Positions 43,086 to 51,475 of a stretch of 64,000 nt of DNA are shown here, one piece after another; the first letter of the stretch is position 1, and each line of letters opens with the position of its first letter. Origin of the DNA: Rhodobacter calidifons (GTDB lineage: Bacteria; Pseudomonadota; Alphaproteobacteria; Rhodobacterales; Rhodobacteraceae). The stretch spans positions 1-64,000 of the forward strand of contig NZ_JAANHS010000002.1 of NCBI RefSeq assembly GCF_011174775.1. The letters run 5' to 3'. The notes beneath the pieces were generated by a model that worked only from the letters and a program-made list of their open reading frames with translations, had not been told where the DNA came from and made no database searches. The position numbers and the translations under genes are program-made.

Positions 43086-44027
43086 ATGAAGAAGACCCTT
43101 ATCGCCACAGGCTTCGCCGCGCTGATGACCACGACCGCCATGGCGGACGGAATCGGCGTGTCGATGGCGCTGTTCGATGACAACTTCCTGACCGTCCTGC
43201 GCAACGGCATCCAGAAGACCGCGGATGAACGGGGACTGAAGGTCCAGATCGAGGACGCGCAGAACGACGTGGCCAAGCAGCTGGACCAGATCAACAATTT
43301 CATCGCCTCGGGCGTTGACGCGATCATCGTGAACCCGGTCGATACCTCGGCCACCCAGGCCATGTCGGACGCCGCCGCTGCCGCCGGCGTGCCCCTTGTC
43401 TATGTGAACCGTCAGCCGATCAACGTGGACAGCCTGCCCGACAACCAGGCCTTCGTCGCCTCGAACGAAAGCGAATCCTCGCGCCAGGGCTTCATCGAGC
43501 AATGCAATCAGTGGAAGGCGGCCGGCAAGGAAGAGGTCAGTGTCTATGTCATGCAGGGCGAGCTGTCGAACCAGGCCGCCGTGCAGCGCACGCAGAACTA
43601 TTATGATGTGATGAACGAGGGGCTCTGCGCGGTGAAGGTCAACGTGATCGACCAGCAGACCGCCAACTGGTCGCGGGATCAGGCGCAAAGCCTGATGACC
43701 AACTGGCTTTCCACCGGCACCCCGTTCGACGGCGTCCTTGCCAACAACGACGAGATGGCGCTTGGTGCGATCCAGGCGATGAAGGCCGCCGGGATCGACA
43801 TGGGCTCGGTCATCGTCTCGGGCGTCGATGCGACCCAGGACGCGCTGGCCTCGATGCAGGCCGGGGAACTGGACATCACCGTGTTCCAGAACGCGGCGGC
43901 CCAGGGCAGCGGCGCGCTGGATGCGGCGGTCAAGCTGGCTGCGGGCGAGGCGGTGGACCAGAAGGTCTATATCCCGTTCGAACTGGTGACGCCGGCGAAC
44001 ATCGACGCCTACCTGACGAAGAACTAA
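43086..44027 (+). CDS. mocB: ABC transporter sugar/cyclitol-binding protein, MocB type
   Basis: A 313-residue periplasmic binding protein with signal peptide MKKTLIATGFAALMTTTAMA before Asp21. The type I fold pattern is present ('FDDNFLTVLRNGIQKTADERG', 'INNFIASGVDAIIVNPVDTSAT', 'ANNDEMALGAIQAMKAAG'). It resembles MocB and inositol-binding proteins. A GGGAGGAG ribosome site lies just upstream. It would deliver the substrate to the permease and ATPase downstream. Confidence 0.88.
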   Translation: MKKTLIATGFAALMTTTAMADGIGVSMALFDDNFLTVLRNGIQKTADERGLKVQIEDAQNDVAKQLDQINNFIASGVDAIIVNPVDTSATQAMSDAAAAAGVPLVYVNRQPINVDSLPDNQAFVASNESESSRQGFIEQCNQWKAAGKEEVSVYVMQGELSNQAAVQRTQNYYDVMNEGLCAVKVNVIDQQTANWSRDQAQSLMTNWLSTGTPFDGVLANNDEMALGAIQAMKAAGIDMGSVIVSGVDATQDALASMQAGELDITVFQNAAAQGSGALDAAVKLAAGEAVDQKVYIPFELVTPANIDAYLTKN

Positions 44028-44046
44028 GCCCCTTCCGGGCACCTCA

Positions 44047-44076
44047 GGGGCGGCCGGCGACGGTCGCCCCGCTTTT
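44047..44076 (+). terminator. Attenuating hairpin between mocB and the permease gene
   Basis: GGGGCGGCCG at 44047-44056 pairs fully (one G-T) with CGGTCGCCCC at 44061-44070 around a GCGA tetraloop, followed by GCTTTT. It looks like a partial terminator that keeps the binding protein more abundant than the membrane parts. Confidence 0.7.
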
Positions 44077-44133
44077 CTGTTGCAGGTGGGGCACATCGGC
44101 CAGCCTTGTTGAATTCTGGGGAGGGACGGCAAC

Positions 44134-45246
44134 GTGGCAGAAGCAACGCATGGCCTTGGCGGCCTGAAATACGACCCGGCAAAGCGCACCCGTGCGCCGG
44201 AATGGAACGTGTTCGGCGCGCTGGTCCTGATCATTGTGATCTTCGAGATCCTGAACCGCATGCAGGGCGGCTCGTTCCTCTTCAACATGCGCGACAATGT
44301 GGACGCGATCTTCAACAAGCAGCGGCTGGACATCATGATCCTTCAGGTCGCGATCATCGGGATCATCGCCCTGGGGGTGACGCAGGTCATCATCATCGGC
44401 GGCATCGACCTGTCCTCTGGGTCGGTCGTGGGCGCGACGGCGATGATCGTGATGAGCTTTGCCCAGACCGCCACGGTCAACGGCAACCCCAACCCCAAGG
44501 CGATCTTCGGCGATTGGGCGATGGATCTGCCGGTGATCGTGCCGATTGCCATAGGCCTTGCCTGCGGACTTTTGGCCGGGCTTATCAACGGCTTGCTTGT
44601 GGCCTACACCAGAATTCCGCCCTTCATCGCCACGCTGGGGATGATGGTCTCGGCGCGCGGTGTTGCGCGCTGGTGGTCCAACGGCCAGCCGGTCAGCTTT
44701 CCGACTGCCGAATACGGCCAGCTGGCCAACGGCGATCTTCTTGGCGGAATGACCTTCGGTCTCCTCACCTGGCCAGGCCAGAACCCTGCCGTGGTCTTCG
44801 TCCTGCTGGCCGTGCTGTTCCACGTCATCATGACCAAGACGCTTTATGGCAAGCGCTGCTATGCCATCGGCTCGAACGAGGCGGCCGCGCGGATGTCCGG
44901 GATCAACGTCGACCGCCACAAGGTGCTGGTCTATGCCATCGCCGGTCTCCTGGCGGCGGTTGCGGCGGTGCTTCTCACCTCGAAGAACCTTACCGCGCAG
45001 GCCGGGATGGGGGTGATGTACGAACTCGACGCCATCGCGATGGCGGTGATCGGGGGCGTGTCGCTGGCCGGTGGGCGCGGGTCGATCCTTGGCACGGTTC
45101 TGGGTGCCGCGATCTTCTCCGTCATCATCTCCGGCTTCACGTCGATCAAGCTGGACGCCTACTACCAGGAGATGGTCAAGGGCGCGATCATCGTGGGCGC
45201 CGTGGTGCTGGACCAGTGGCGTCAACGCAAGCGGGCAAGGGGGTAG
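44134..45246 (+). CDS. Sugar/cyclitol ABC transporter permease
   Basis: A 370-residue permease of the ribose/xylose/inositol class. It starts at a GTG behind GGGAGGG. The 'IGGIDLSSGSVVGATAMIVMSFAQ' motif and the C-terminal 'KLDAYYQEMVKGAIIVGAVVLDQWR' are typical. About nine membrane segments are visible. The ATPase gene begins 2 bases after its stop. Confidence 0.9.
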   Translation: MAEATHGLGGLKYDPAKRTRAPEWNVFGALVLIIVIFEILNRMQGGSFLFNMRDNVDAIFNKQRLDIMILQVAIIGIIALGVTQVIIIGGIDLSSGSVVGATAMIVMSFAQTATVNGNPNPKAIFGDWAMDLPVIVPIAIGLACGLLAGLINGLLVAYTRIPPFIATLGMMVSARGVARWWSNGQPVSFPTAEYGQLANGDLLGGMTFGLLTWPGQNPAVVFVLLAVLFHVIMTKTLYGKRCYAIGSNEAAARMSGINVDRHKVLVYAIAGLLAAVAAVLLTSKNLTAQAGMGVMYELDAIAMAVIGGVSLAGGRGSILGTVLGAAIFSVIISGFTSIKLDAYYQEMVKGAIIVGAVVLDQWRQRKRARG

Positions 45247-45248
45247 TC

Positions 45249-46016
45249 ATGTCGAAGATCATTCTGGAAACCCGCGGCCTGACCAAGCATTACGGCGGCG
45301 TCCATGCGCTGGAAGATGCGAATTTCATCCTGCATGACGGCGAGCATGTCGCCGTCGTGGGCGACAACGGCGCGGGGAAATCCACCTTCGTGCGCCAGGT
45401 GACGGCGGTGGAACAACGCACCTCCGGCGAGATCATCTTCGACGGCCAGCCGGTGCATTTCTCGGGGCCGCTCGAGGCGCGGCAGGCCGGGATCGAGACG
45501 GTGTTCCAGACGCTGGCGCTTGCCGATGATCTGGACGTGCCGTCGAACCTGTTCCTGGGGCGCGAGCTGTTCAAGTTCCGTCTCGGCCCGTTTTCCTGGC
45601 TGGACCGCAAGACGATGCGCGACCGGACGCTCGAGGCGCTGAAGACGACGGCGGTGAAGATCCCCAACATCGACAACCCGATCCGCAACATGAGCGGGGG
45701 CCAGCGCCAATGCGTGTCCATCGCACGGACGGCAGCCTTTGCGTCCAAGCTGGTGATCATGGACGAGCCGACGGCGGCGCTGGGGGTGCAGGAGACGGCG
45801 CAGGTCGAGAACATCATCCGCGGCCTGAAGGACCGGGGCATTCCGATGATCCTGATTTCCCACAACCTCCGGCAGGTCTTCGATCTGGTGGATCGGATCG
45901 TCGTTTTTCGCCGGGGTCGCATCGTCGCCTCCTTGCGGAAGGACGAGACCGACGGCAACGACATCGTCAGCTACATCACCGGCGTGAAGGGTGGTTCGGA
46001 CACCGCCTATGCCTGA
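45249..46016 (+). CDS. Single-domain ABC transporter ATPase
   Basis: A 255-residue ATPase with one ABC domain: GDNGAGKST, signature 'MSGGQRQCVSIART', Walker B 'KLVIMDEPTAALG' and 'LISHNLRQVFDLVDRI'. Many sugar importers of this permease class use a double ATPase, but single-domain forms occur and dimerise. It starts 2 bases after the permease and precedes mocA by 39 bases. Confidence 0.9.
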   Translation: MSKIILETRGLTKHYGGVHALEDANFILHDGEHVAVVGDNGAGKSTFVRQVTAVEQRTSGEIIFDGQPVHFSGPLEARQAGIETVFQTLALADDLDVPSNLFLGRELFKFRLGPFSWLDRKTMRDRTLEALKTTAVKIPNIDNPIRNMSGGQRQCVSIARTAAFASKLVIMDEPTAALGVQETAQVENIIRGLKDRGIPMILISHNLRQVFDLVDRIVVFRRGRIVASLRKDETDGNDIVSYITGVKGGSDTAYA

Positions 46017-46055
46017 CAGTGGAAAGCCGGGGTCGGCCCGGGACAAGGAGAAAAA

Positions 46056-47057
46056 ATGACGATCAGGTTCGGGCTTCTGGGTGCGGGGCGCATCGGGAAG
46101 GTGCATGCGAAGGCGGTGACGGGGAACCCGGGCGCGCGGTTGGTGGCGGTGTCGGATGCGATGCCGGCAGCGGCGCAGGCGGTTGCGGATCAGTATGGTT
46201 GCGAGGTGCGGACCATCGAGGCGATTGCGGCGGCCGGGGACATCGACGCGGTGGTGATCTGCACGCCGACCGATACCCATGCCGACCTGATCGAGCAGTT
46301 CGTGAAGGCCGGCAAGGCGGTGTTCTGCGAAAAGCCGATCGACCTGAGCCTCGCCCGCGTGAAGCAGTGCCTGGAGGTCGTCCGCGCCCACAACGGCACG
46401 CTGATGGTTGGCTTCAACCGCCGTTTCGACCCGCATTTCCGGGCGGTGCGGGGCGAGATCGACAAGGGGACCATCGGAGCGGTGGAGATGGTGGTCATCA
46501 CCAGCCGCGACCCGGGGGCGCCTCCGGTCGATTACATCAAGCGGTCGGGCGGGATCTTCCGGGACATGACGATCCATGACTTCGACATGGCCCGGTTCCT
46601 GCTGGGCGAGGAGGTCTCCGAGGTCTCGGCGATGGCTTCGGTGCTGGTCGATCCCGAGATCGGCCAGGCGGGGGACAGTGACTCGGTCCAGGTGATGCTG
46701 AAGACGGCCTCGGGGAAGATGGCGGTGATCTCGAACAGCCGCCGGGCGACCTATGGCTACGACCAGCGGATCGAGGTGCATGGGTCCGGCGGGATGGTGG
46801 CGGCCGAGAACCAGCGGCCCGTCAGCATCGAGGTGGCCACCGGGGCGGGCTATACCCGGCCGCCGTTGCATGACTTCTTCATGACCCGCTATACCGAGGC
46901 CTACGCGGCCGAGATCGCGGCCTTCATCGATGCGATGGCGGGGAAGGCCAAGGCGCAGCCTTCGGGGGAGGATGGGCTGGCGGCGCTCGCCCTCGCCGAG
47001 GCGGCCTTGAAGTCGGTCGCCGAGGGGCGGGTGGTGAAGATGAGCGAGATCCTGTGA
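46056..47057 (+). CDS. mocA: Inositol 2-dehydrogenase / MocA-like oxidoreductase
   Basis: A 333-residue Gfo/Idh/MocA enzyme. Rossmann motif 'FGLLGAGRIGKVHAKAV', EKPIDL motif, and 'GGIFRDMTIHDFDMARFLLGEE' with the catalytic Asp-His typical of inositol dehydrogenases (IolG) and MocA. It would oxidise a cyclitol or amino-cyclitol to its ketone with NAD+. It ends the operon. Confidence 0.9.
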   Translation: MTIRFGLLGAGRIGKVHAKAVTGNPGARLVAVSDAMPAAAQAVADQYGCEVRTIEAIAAAGDIDAVVICTPTDTHADLIEQFVKAGKAVFCEKPIDLSLARVKQCLEVVRAHNGTLMVGFNRRFDPHFRAVRGEIDKGTIGAVEMVVITSRDPGAPPVDYIKRSGGIFRDMTIHDFDMARFLLGEEVSEVSAMASVLVDPEIGQAGDSDSVQVMLKTASGKMAVISNSRRATYGYDQRIEVHGSGGMVAAENQRPVSIEVATGAGYTRPPLHDFFMTRYTEAYAAEIAAFIDAMAGKAKAQPSGEDGLAALALAEAALKSVAEGRVVKMSEIL

Positions 47058-47138
47058 GGGTGCGCCGCACGCGGTCACTTTTTTCGAGTGAATGAAATCA
47101 GACACTTGGCCGCGGGCATTCACGAATCGTTAGGAATT

Positions 47139-47164
47139 GGCCGGCCCTTCGGGGCTGGCCTTTT
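47139..47164 (+). terminator. Intrinsic terminator after mocA
   Basis: GGCCGGCCC at 47139-47147, TTCG loop, GGGCTGGCC at 47152-47160, then TTTT. A 9-bp stem with one G-T pair and a stable UUCG tetraloop. The rest of the 186-bp gap up to secB shows no other clear element. Confidence 0.85.
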
Positions 47165-47243
47165 CGGTTCCGCGGAACGGCGGCATTGAGAGCGGCCCCC
47201 CGGTCTGATAGAAGGCCGCAAATCCGTTTGGGAGACCCGGAAC

Positions 47244-47762
47244 ATGGCAGACGAAACCCCGGCAGGGAATGGCGCGGCGGCGGCCCCTGCGCAGATCAGG
47301 ATGCAGGTGCTGGCACAATATGTGCGCGACATGTCCTTCGAGAACGTGGTGGTGCAGAAGGGCCTGAGCGCCGGCGAGGTCCAGCCGGACATCCAGGTCG
47401 CGGTCAGCCTGGACGCCCGCAAGCGCCCGGCGCCGAACCAGTTCGAGGTCATCACCAAATACAAGGTCACCTCGAAGAACAAGGTCAACGGCGATGTGCT
47501 GTTCCTGCTGGAAGTCGAATACGGCAGCACCTTCCACATCGAGGGCGTGGCCGAAGAGCAGCTGCACCCCTTCCTGCTGATCGAATGCCCGCGCCTGATG
47601 TTCCCCTTTGTCCGCCGGATCATCTCGGACGTGACGCGCGACGGAGGCTTCCCGCCGCTGAACGTCGATACGGTGGACTTCATGGCGCTGTACCGGCAGG
47701 AATTGGCCCGGCGCGCGCAGGCGCAGGCGGCATCGGCGGCGCCGAACGAGCAGGTCAACTGA
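47244..47762 (+). CDS. secB: Protein-export chaperone SecB
   Basis: A 172-residue SecB. The core 'QVLAQYVRDMSFENVVVQKG' and 'IECPRLMFPFVRRIISDVTRDGGFPPLNVDTVDFMALYRQ' is diagnostic. N- and C-terminal tails are Ala-rich. It keeps precursor proteins unfolded and hands them to SecA. A GGGAGA site precedes the ATG. It is convergent with dnaQ, the conserved alphaproteobacterial neighbour on this side of the origin. Confidence 0.96.
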   Translation: MADETPAGNGAAAAPAQIRMQVLAQYVRDMSFENVVVQKGLSAGEVQPDIQVAVSLDARKRPAPNQFEVITKYKVTSKNKVNGDVLFLLEVEYGSTFHIEGVAEEQLHPFLLIECPRLMFPFVRRIISDVTRDGGFPPLNVDTVDFMALYRQELARRAQAQAASAAPNEQVN

Positions 47763-47770
47763 GAGACCCC

Positions 47771-47829
47771 GCCCCGGCCTTGTGCCGGGGCCTCGGGCAA
47801 CGGGGGAGGTCCCGGGTCAGGCCCGGGAC
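47771..47829. terminator. Two hairpins between secB and dnaQ
   Basis: GCCCCGGC at 47771-47778 pairs with GCCGGGGC at 47784-47791 (8 bp, 5-base loop). A second stem GTCCCGGG at 47809-47816 pairs with CCCGGGAC at 47822-47829. Together they insulate two convergent genes. The CCCGGGACGGG at 47822-47832 recurs inside dnaQ. Confidence 0.65.
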
Positions 47830-47853
47830 GGGTGTCCCCGTGATGATGTTGCG

Positions 47854-48591
47854 CTAGACGGGCTTCTTCCAGATGGCGGCATCGCCGAGCTTGCCGAGAA
47901 ATGCGGCGTGCGCGGCGGCCTCGTCTTCGGTGATCCGGGCGGGCAGCGGTTCGGGGCGCGGGCGCGGGCGCCAGGCGATCGCCTCGCCGCTGGCATTGCG
48001 CGCCGAGGCCGGGGCGGCGGCGGCAAGCACCAGGTCCGGCTGGCGGCCGCCGATCAGCTCCAGATAGACTTCGGCCAGGATTTCGCTGTCCAAGAGCGCC
48101 CCGTGCTTTTCGCGCATCGAATTGTCGATGCCGAACCGGCGGCAGAGCGCGTCGAGCGAGGCGGGGGAGCCGGGGAATTTCGTCCGGGCGAGCATCAGCG
48201 TGTCGGTCGCGCGCGAGAACGGCAGGCCCGGCAGGCCCGCGCGTTCGAGTTCGAAATTCAGGAATTTCATGTCGAAGGCGGCATTGTGGATCACCAGCTG
48301 CGCGTCGCCGACGAAATCGAGGAAGGCCCGGCCGATGCGCGCAAACACCGGCTTGTCGCGCAGGGTCACGCCCCCCGGGACGGGCTGGCCGGGGGGGTCC
48401 AGGATGTCATGGCCGATGCCGTGCACCTCGAAAGCCTCTTTCGGCATGGGGCGTTCGGGGTTGATGTACTGGTGCCAGGTGCGGCCCGTGGGCAGGTGGT
48501 TGTAAAGCTCTACCGCGCCGATTTCGACGATGCGGTGGCCTTCGGCGGGCTCGAAACCCGTGGTTTCGGTGTCGAGGACGATTTCACGCAT
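47854..48591 (-). CDS. dnaQ: DNA polymerase III epsilon subunit
   Basis: A 245-residue 3'-5' proofreading exonuclease. Exo motifs: '[14 protein letters not shown]' (Asp7, Glu9), '[17 protein letters not shown]' and the C-terminal '[17 protein letters not shown]'. The ATG at 48591 overlaps coaE by 8 bases. After 'HGIGHDIL' there is a Pro/Gly-rich insert, about residues 65-76 ([12 protein letters not shown]), that most DnaQ proteins lack as I recall them; it is coded by a GC-rich palindrome. Confidence 0.94.
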   Translation of the reverse strand: MREIVLDTETTGFEPAEGHRIVEIGAVELYNHLPTGRTWHQYINPERPMPKEAFEVHGIGHDILDPPGQPVPGGVTLRDKPVFARIGRAFLDFVGDAQLVIHNAAFDMKFLNFELERAGLPGLPFSRATDTLMLARTKFPGSPASLDALCRRFGIDNSMREKHGALLDSEILAEVYLELIGGRQPDLVLAAAAPASARNASGEAIAWRPRPRPEPLPARITEDEAAAHAAFLGKLGDAAIWKKPV

Positions 48592-49180
48592 CAAGGGTCC
48601 GCCGGATGTCTGCCAGCACATCTTTCACCGCCTGCCGGGCGGCTGCAAGACTGGTCGTGGGGATGATGTAGTCCGCCCGCGCGCGCTTTTCGGCATCGGG
48701 CAGCTGGCGGGCGAGGATGGTCTGGAATTCGGCCTCGGTCATGGCGCCGCGGTCGAGGACGCGCTGGCGCTGGATCTCGGCAGGGGCGGAAACCACGGCC
48801 ACGGCATCGCAGGCGGCGTCCAGGCCGGTTTCGTACAGAAGGGGAACGTCGAGAAGCACGATGTCGTCCGCTTCATGGGCCTTCAGAAAGGCCGCCCGGT
48901 CGGCAGCGACCAGCGGGTGAACGGCGGCGTTCAGCCGGTCGAGAACGGTGCTGTCGGCCTGGATCAGCGCGCGAAGTCTGGCGCGGTTGACGCTGCCGTC
49001 GGCGTCGATGGCTTCGGCGAAAAGCGTTTTCACCGCGCGCGCGGCGGGCTGGCGGGGCTGATACAGGCGATGCACGGCGGCATCGGCGTCCCAGACCGGA
49101 AGGCCTTCGTCGGCGAACATCCGGGCGGTGGTGGACTTGCCCATGCCGATGGAGCCGGTGAGACCGAGGATGAAGCTCAT
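48584..49180 (-). CDS. coaE: Dephospho-CoA kinase
   Basis: A 198-residue kinase with P-loop '[17 protein letters not shown]', '[10 protein letters not shown]' and '[17 protein letters not shown]'. It phosphorylates the 3'-OH of dephospho-CoA, the last step of CoA synthesis. It overlaps aroE by 4 bases and dnaQ by 8 bases in a compact leftward operon. Confidence 0.95.
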   Translation of the reverse strand: MSFILGLTGSIGMGKSTTARMFADEGLPVWDADAAVHRLYQPRQPAARAVKTLFAEAIDADGSVNRARLRALIQADSTVLDRLNAAVHPLVAADRAAFLKAHEADDIVLLDVPLLYETGLDAACDAVAVVSAPAEIQRQRVLDRGAMTEAEFQTILARQLPDAEKRARADYIIPTTSLAAARQAVKDVLADIRRTLDA

Positions 49181-50016
49181 GCCGAAAGGACGGCCTTGCG
49201 GGTGGCCTCATCCACCTCGGGCCGGATGCCGAACCAGCGTTCGAAACCGGGCGCGGCCTGGTGAAGCAGCATGCCGAGGCCATCGACGATGATGCCGCCA
49301 CGCTCTTCCGCCTCGATCAGGAACTGGGTCTTGAGCGGGGTATAGACAAGGTCGTTGCAGACCGCGCCGGGGTTCAGGCGGTGCATCGGCACGTTGAACT
49401 CGGCCTTGCCGGTCATGCCGAGCGCGGTGGTGTTGATGACGGTCACGGCGTCGTCCATCAGGTTTGCAGCCTGCACCCATTCATGGACGTGGATCTTGGC
49501 GCCGAAGTCCTGGCGGATGGCATCGGCCCGGGCGCGGGTGCGGTTGGCAAGACGGATTTCCGGCACGCCGACCTCGATCAGGGCCGCGACGACAGCGCGG
49601 GCGGCCCCTCCGGCGCCGAGGACCACGGCGGGGCCCGAGGCGGGTTTCCAGTCCGGGGCGTGCTGGCGCAGGTTGGCGATGAAACCGGAGCCGTCGGTGT
49701 TGTCGGCGTGGATCTTTCCGTCCTTGCGGAAGATCAGCGTGTTGGCGGCGCCGATCAGCGCAGCGCGGTCGGTGACGACATCGGCGATCTGGAGGATGGC
49801 CTCTTTATGCGGGATGGTGACGTTGCAACCGACGAAGCCCAGGTCCGGCAGGGTGCGGAGGAGGCGGGGCAGGTCGAGTGGCGCGATGTCGATGGGGATG
49901 TAGTGGCCCTTGATTCCGTAGCGTTTCAGCCAGTAGCCGTGCAGCGCAGGGCTGCGGCTGTGGGCGATCGGATGGCCGATGACGGCGGCAAGCGGGATGC
50001 GGGGGTGGTCGGTCAT
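49177..50016 (-). CDS. aroE: Shikimate dehydrogenase
   Basis: A 279-residue enzyme with the shikimate site '[18 protein letters not shown]', '[10 protein letters not shown]' with catalytic Lys, 'NTDGSGF', and the NADP-binding '[16 protein letters not shown]' with 'NRTRARA'. It reduces 3-dehydroshikimate in aromatic amino-acid synthesis. The ATG at 50016 overlaps the maf stop as ATGA. Confidence 0.95.
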   Translation of the reverse strand: MTDHPRIPLAAVIGHPIAHSRSPALHGYWLKRYGIKGHYIPIDIAPLDLPRLLRTLPDLGFVGCNVTIPHKEAILQIADVVTDRAALIGAANTLIFRKDGKIHADNTDGSGFIANLRQHAPDWKPASGPAVVLGAGGAARAVVAALIEVGVPEIRLANRTRARADAIRQDFGAKIHVHEWVQAANLMDDAVTVINTTALGMTGKAEFNVPMHRLNPGAVCNDLVYTPLKTQFLIEAEERGGIIVDGLGMLLHQAAPGFERWFGIRPEVDEATRKAVLSA

Positions 50017-50600
50017 GCGGGGATGATGCCCTTTGTGCCCGCCCAAGCCAACAGCGGTAACAGTGGCAGGCCGAGAATGGTGAAGTGGTCGCCCTGGATG
50101 GCCGAGAACAGGCGGACGCCTTCCTCTTCGATCCGGTAGCAGCCGACCGAGTAGCGGATGCTGTTCCAGTTCCGGGCAAGGTAGTCCTCCAGATAGGCGT
50201 CCGAGAAATCGCGCATGGTCAGGCGGGCTTCGCCGACGTGACGCCAGACGGGTCGGGCCGCCTGGTAGACGACGGCGGCGGAGAGGAGCTTGTGGGTCTT
50301 GCCCCGAAGGGCGCGCAACTGGGCGCGGGCGTCGTCGGGGGTTTCGGGTTTGGCGAAGGTCTGACGGTCGAGCGCGAGGACCTGGTCGCAGCCGAGGACG
50401 AGGTCGGTGGGGTGCTTCTCGGCGACCTTGCGGGCCTTCATCTCGGCCAGGGTGTCGGCGATGTCGCGGGGGGAGGCACCCTCGGCCACAAGCGCGTCGC
50501 GGATCGTCACCTCATCGACGCGGGGGGCGACGGGGGTGGGGTCGAGGCCCGCGGCGCGGAGCATGGCGAGGCGGGTGGGAGAGGTGGAGGCGAGGATCAT
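50013..50600 (-). CDS. maf: Maf-family nucleoside triphosphate pyrophosphatase
   Basis: A 195-residue Maf protein with N-terminal '[17 protein letters not shown]', 'KARKVA' and '[11 protein letters not shown]'. It hydrolyses non-canonical nucleotides. It is the first gene of the leftward maf-aroE-coaE-dnaQ operon and its start borders the origin-like region. The ppsR gene often found before maf in this order is absent. Confidence 0.92.
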   Translation of the reverse strand: MILASTSPTRLAMLRAAGLDPTPVAPRVDEVTIRDALVAEGASPRDIADTLAEMKARKVAEKHPTDLVLGCDQVLALDRQTFAKPETPDDARAQLRALRGKTHKLLSAAVVYQAARPVWRHVGEARLTMRDFSDAYLEDYLARNWNSIRYSVGCYRIEEEGVRLFSAIQGDHFTILGLPLLPLLAWAGTKGIIPA

Positions 50601-51013
50601 GGGGGGTGTGGATATCCGCGGTTTGTTCCTGGGGTCATGGCGGGGGCGAAAGCCGGGTCGCAGGGGGGGCTGTGAGCATGTGACGCAGTCCGGGGTGCAC
50701 GGGCCAGAGATATCCCGCTGTGCACGGGATTGTCACGGGGGACGGGAAAACGTGTTGTGCCCGGGCTTGGGACAGCACTCGCCTGTGGATTGTGTTCGCC
50801 AGTGATACGTAATAAAGTATTGATTTGGAAGATATAATTTTGCAATCTTCCATCTGCGGTCCAGTTTTCCACGATTTGTCCCCAGGCCGCTTCTTGTGGA
50901 CGGATCTGGGGGCGACCGCGGAAATCCCGTCATCCACAGGCTCTACATCATCCACATTCCTTCTTTCATTTATTCCTTATAGTAGAAAGAACAGCGGCCC
51001 TCTGGTGGACAAG
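50601..51013. other. Probable chromosomal replication origin (oriC)
   Basis: A 413-bp gene-free region in the conserved alphaproteobacterial origin neighbourhood. DnaA-box-like sites: TGTGGATAT 50607-50615, TGTGGATTG 50784-50792, TTTTCCACG 50865-50873, TGTGGACGG 50895-50903, TCATCCACA 50930-50938 and TCATCCACA 50948-50956. AT-rich stretches at about 50802-50850 and 50958-50992 are candidate unwinding elements in a very GC-rich background. Genes to the left read left and genes to the right read right, away from it. Confidence 0.8.
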
Positions 51014-51475
51014 ATGCTTGGGACAATCACGGATTTTCTGGCCGACTGGTATCTGGTGACGAAGTCGCTGCATGTCGTCTCGGTGATTTCCTGGATGGCG
51101 GGGATCTTCTATCTGCCCCGGCTGTTCGTCTACCACGTCGAGCAGGTGCAGGCGGGGTCTACCACGGACGCGATATTCCAGACGATGGAGCGGCGGTTGT
51201 TGCGCGGGATCATGAACCCGGCCATGGTGGCGACCTGGGTCTTCGGACTGGCGCTGGTCTTCACGCCCGGTGTGGTGGACTGGTCCTTCGCCTGGCCCTG
51301 GGTGAAGGCGGCGGCGGTGCTGGGGATGACCTGGTTCCACCACTGGCTGGGCCTGCGCCGCAAGGAGTTCATCGCGGGCACCAACACGCGCTCGGGCCGG
51401 ACCTACCGGATGATGAACGAGGTGCCGACCGTGCTGATGGTCGTCATCGTCTTTTCGGTGATCCTGCGATGGTAA
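51014..51475 (+). CDS. hemJ: Protoporphyrinogen IX oxidase HemJ
   Basis: A 153-residue membrane protein with about four transmembrane helices. The pattern 'KSLHVVSVISWMAGIFYLPRLFVYH' and 'RLLRGIMNPAMVATWVFGL' and the C-terminal 'FRMMNEVPT'-like 'YRMMNEVPTVLMVVIVFSVI' is HemJ (UPF0093). It oxidises protoporphyrinogen IX in haem and bacteriochlorophyll synthesis. The first good ATG is 51014; a longer frame into the origin is rejected. Confidence 0.9.
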   Translation: MLGTITDFLADWYLVTKSLHVVSVISWMAGIFYLPRLFVYHVEQVQAGSTTDAIFQTMERRLLRGIMNPAMVATWVFGLALVFTPGVVDWSFAWPWVKAAAVLGMTWFHHWLGLRRKEFIAGTNTRSGRTYRMMNEVPTVLMVVIVFSVILRW

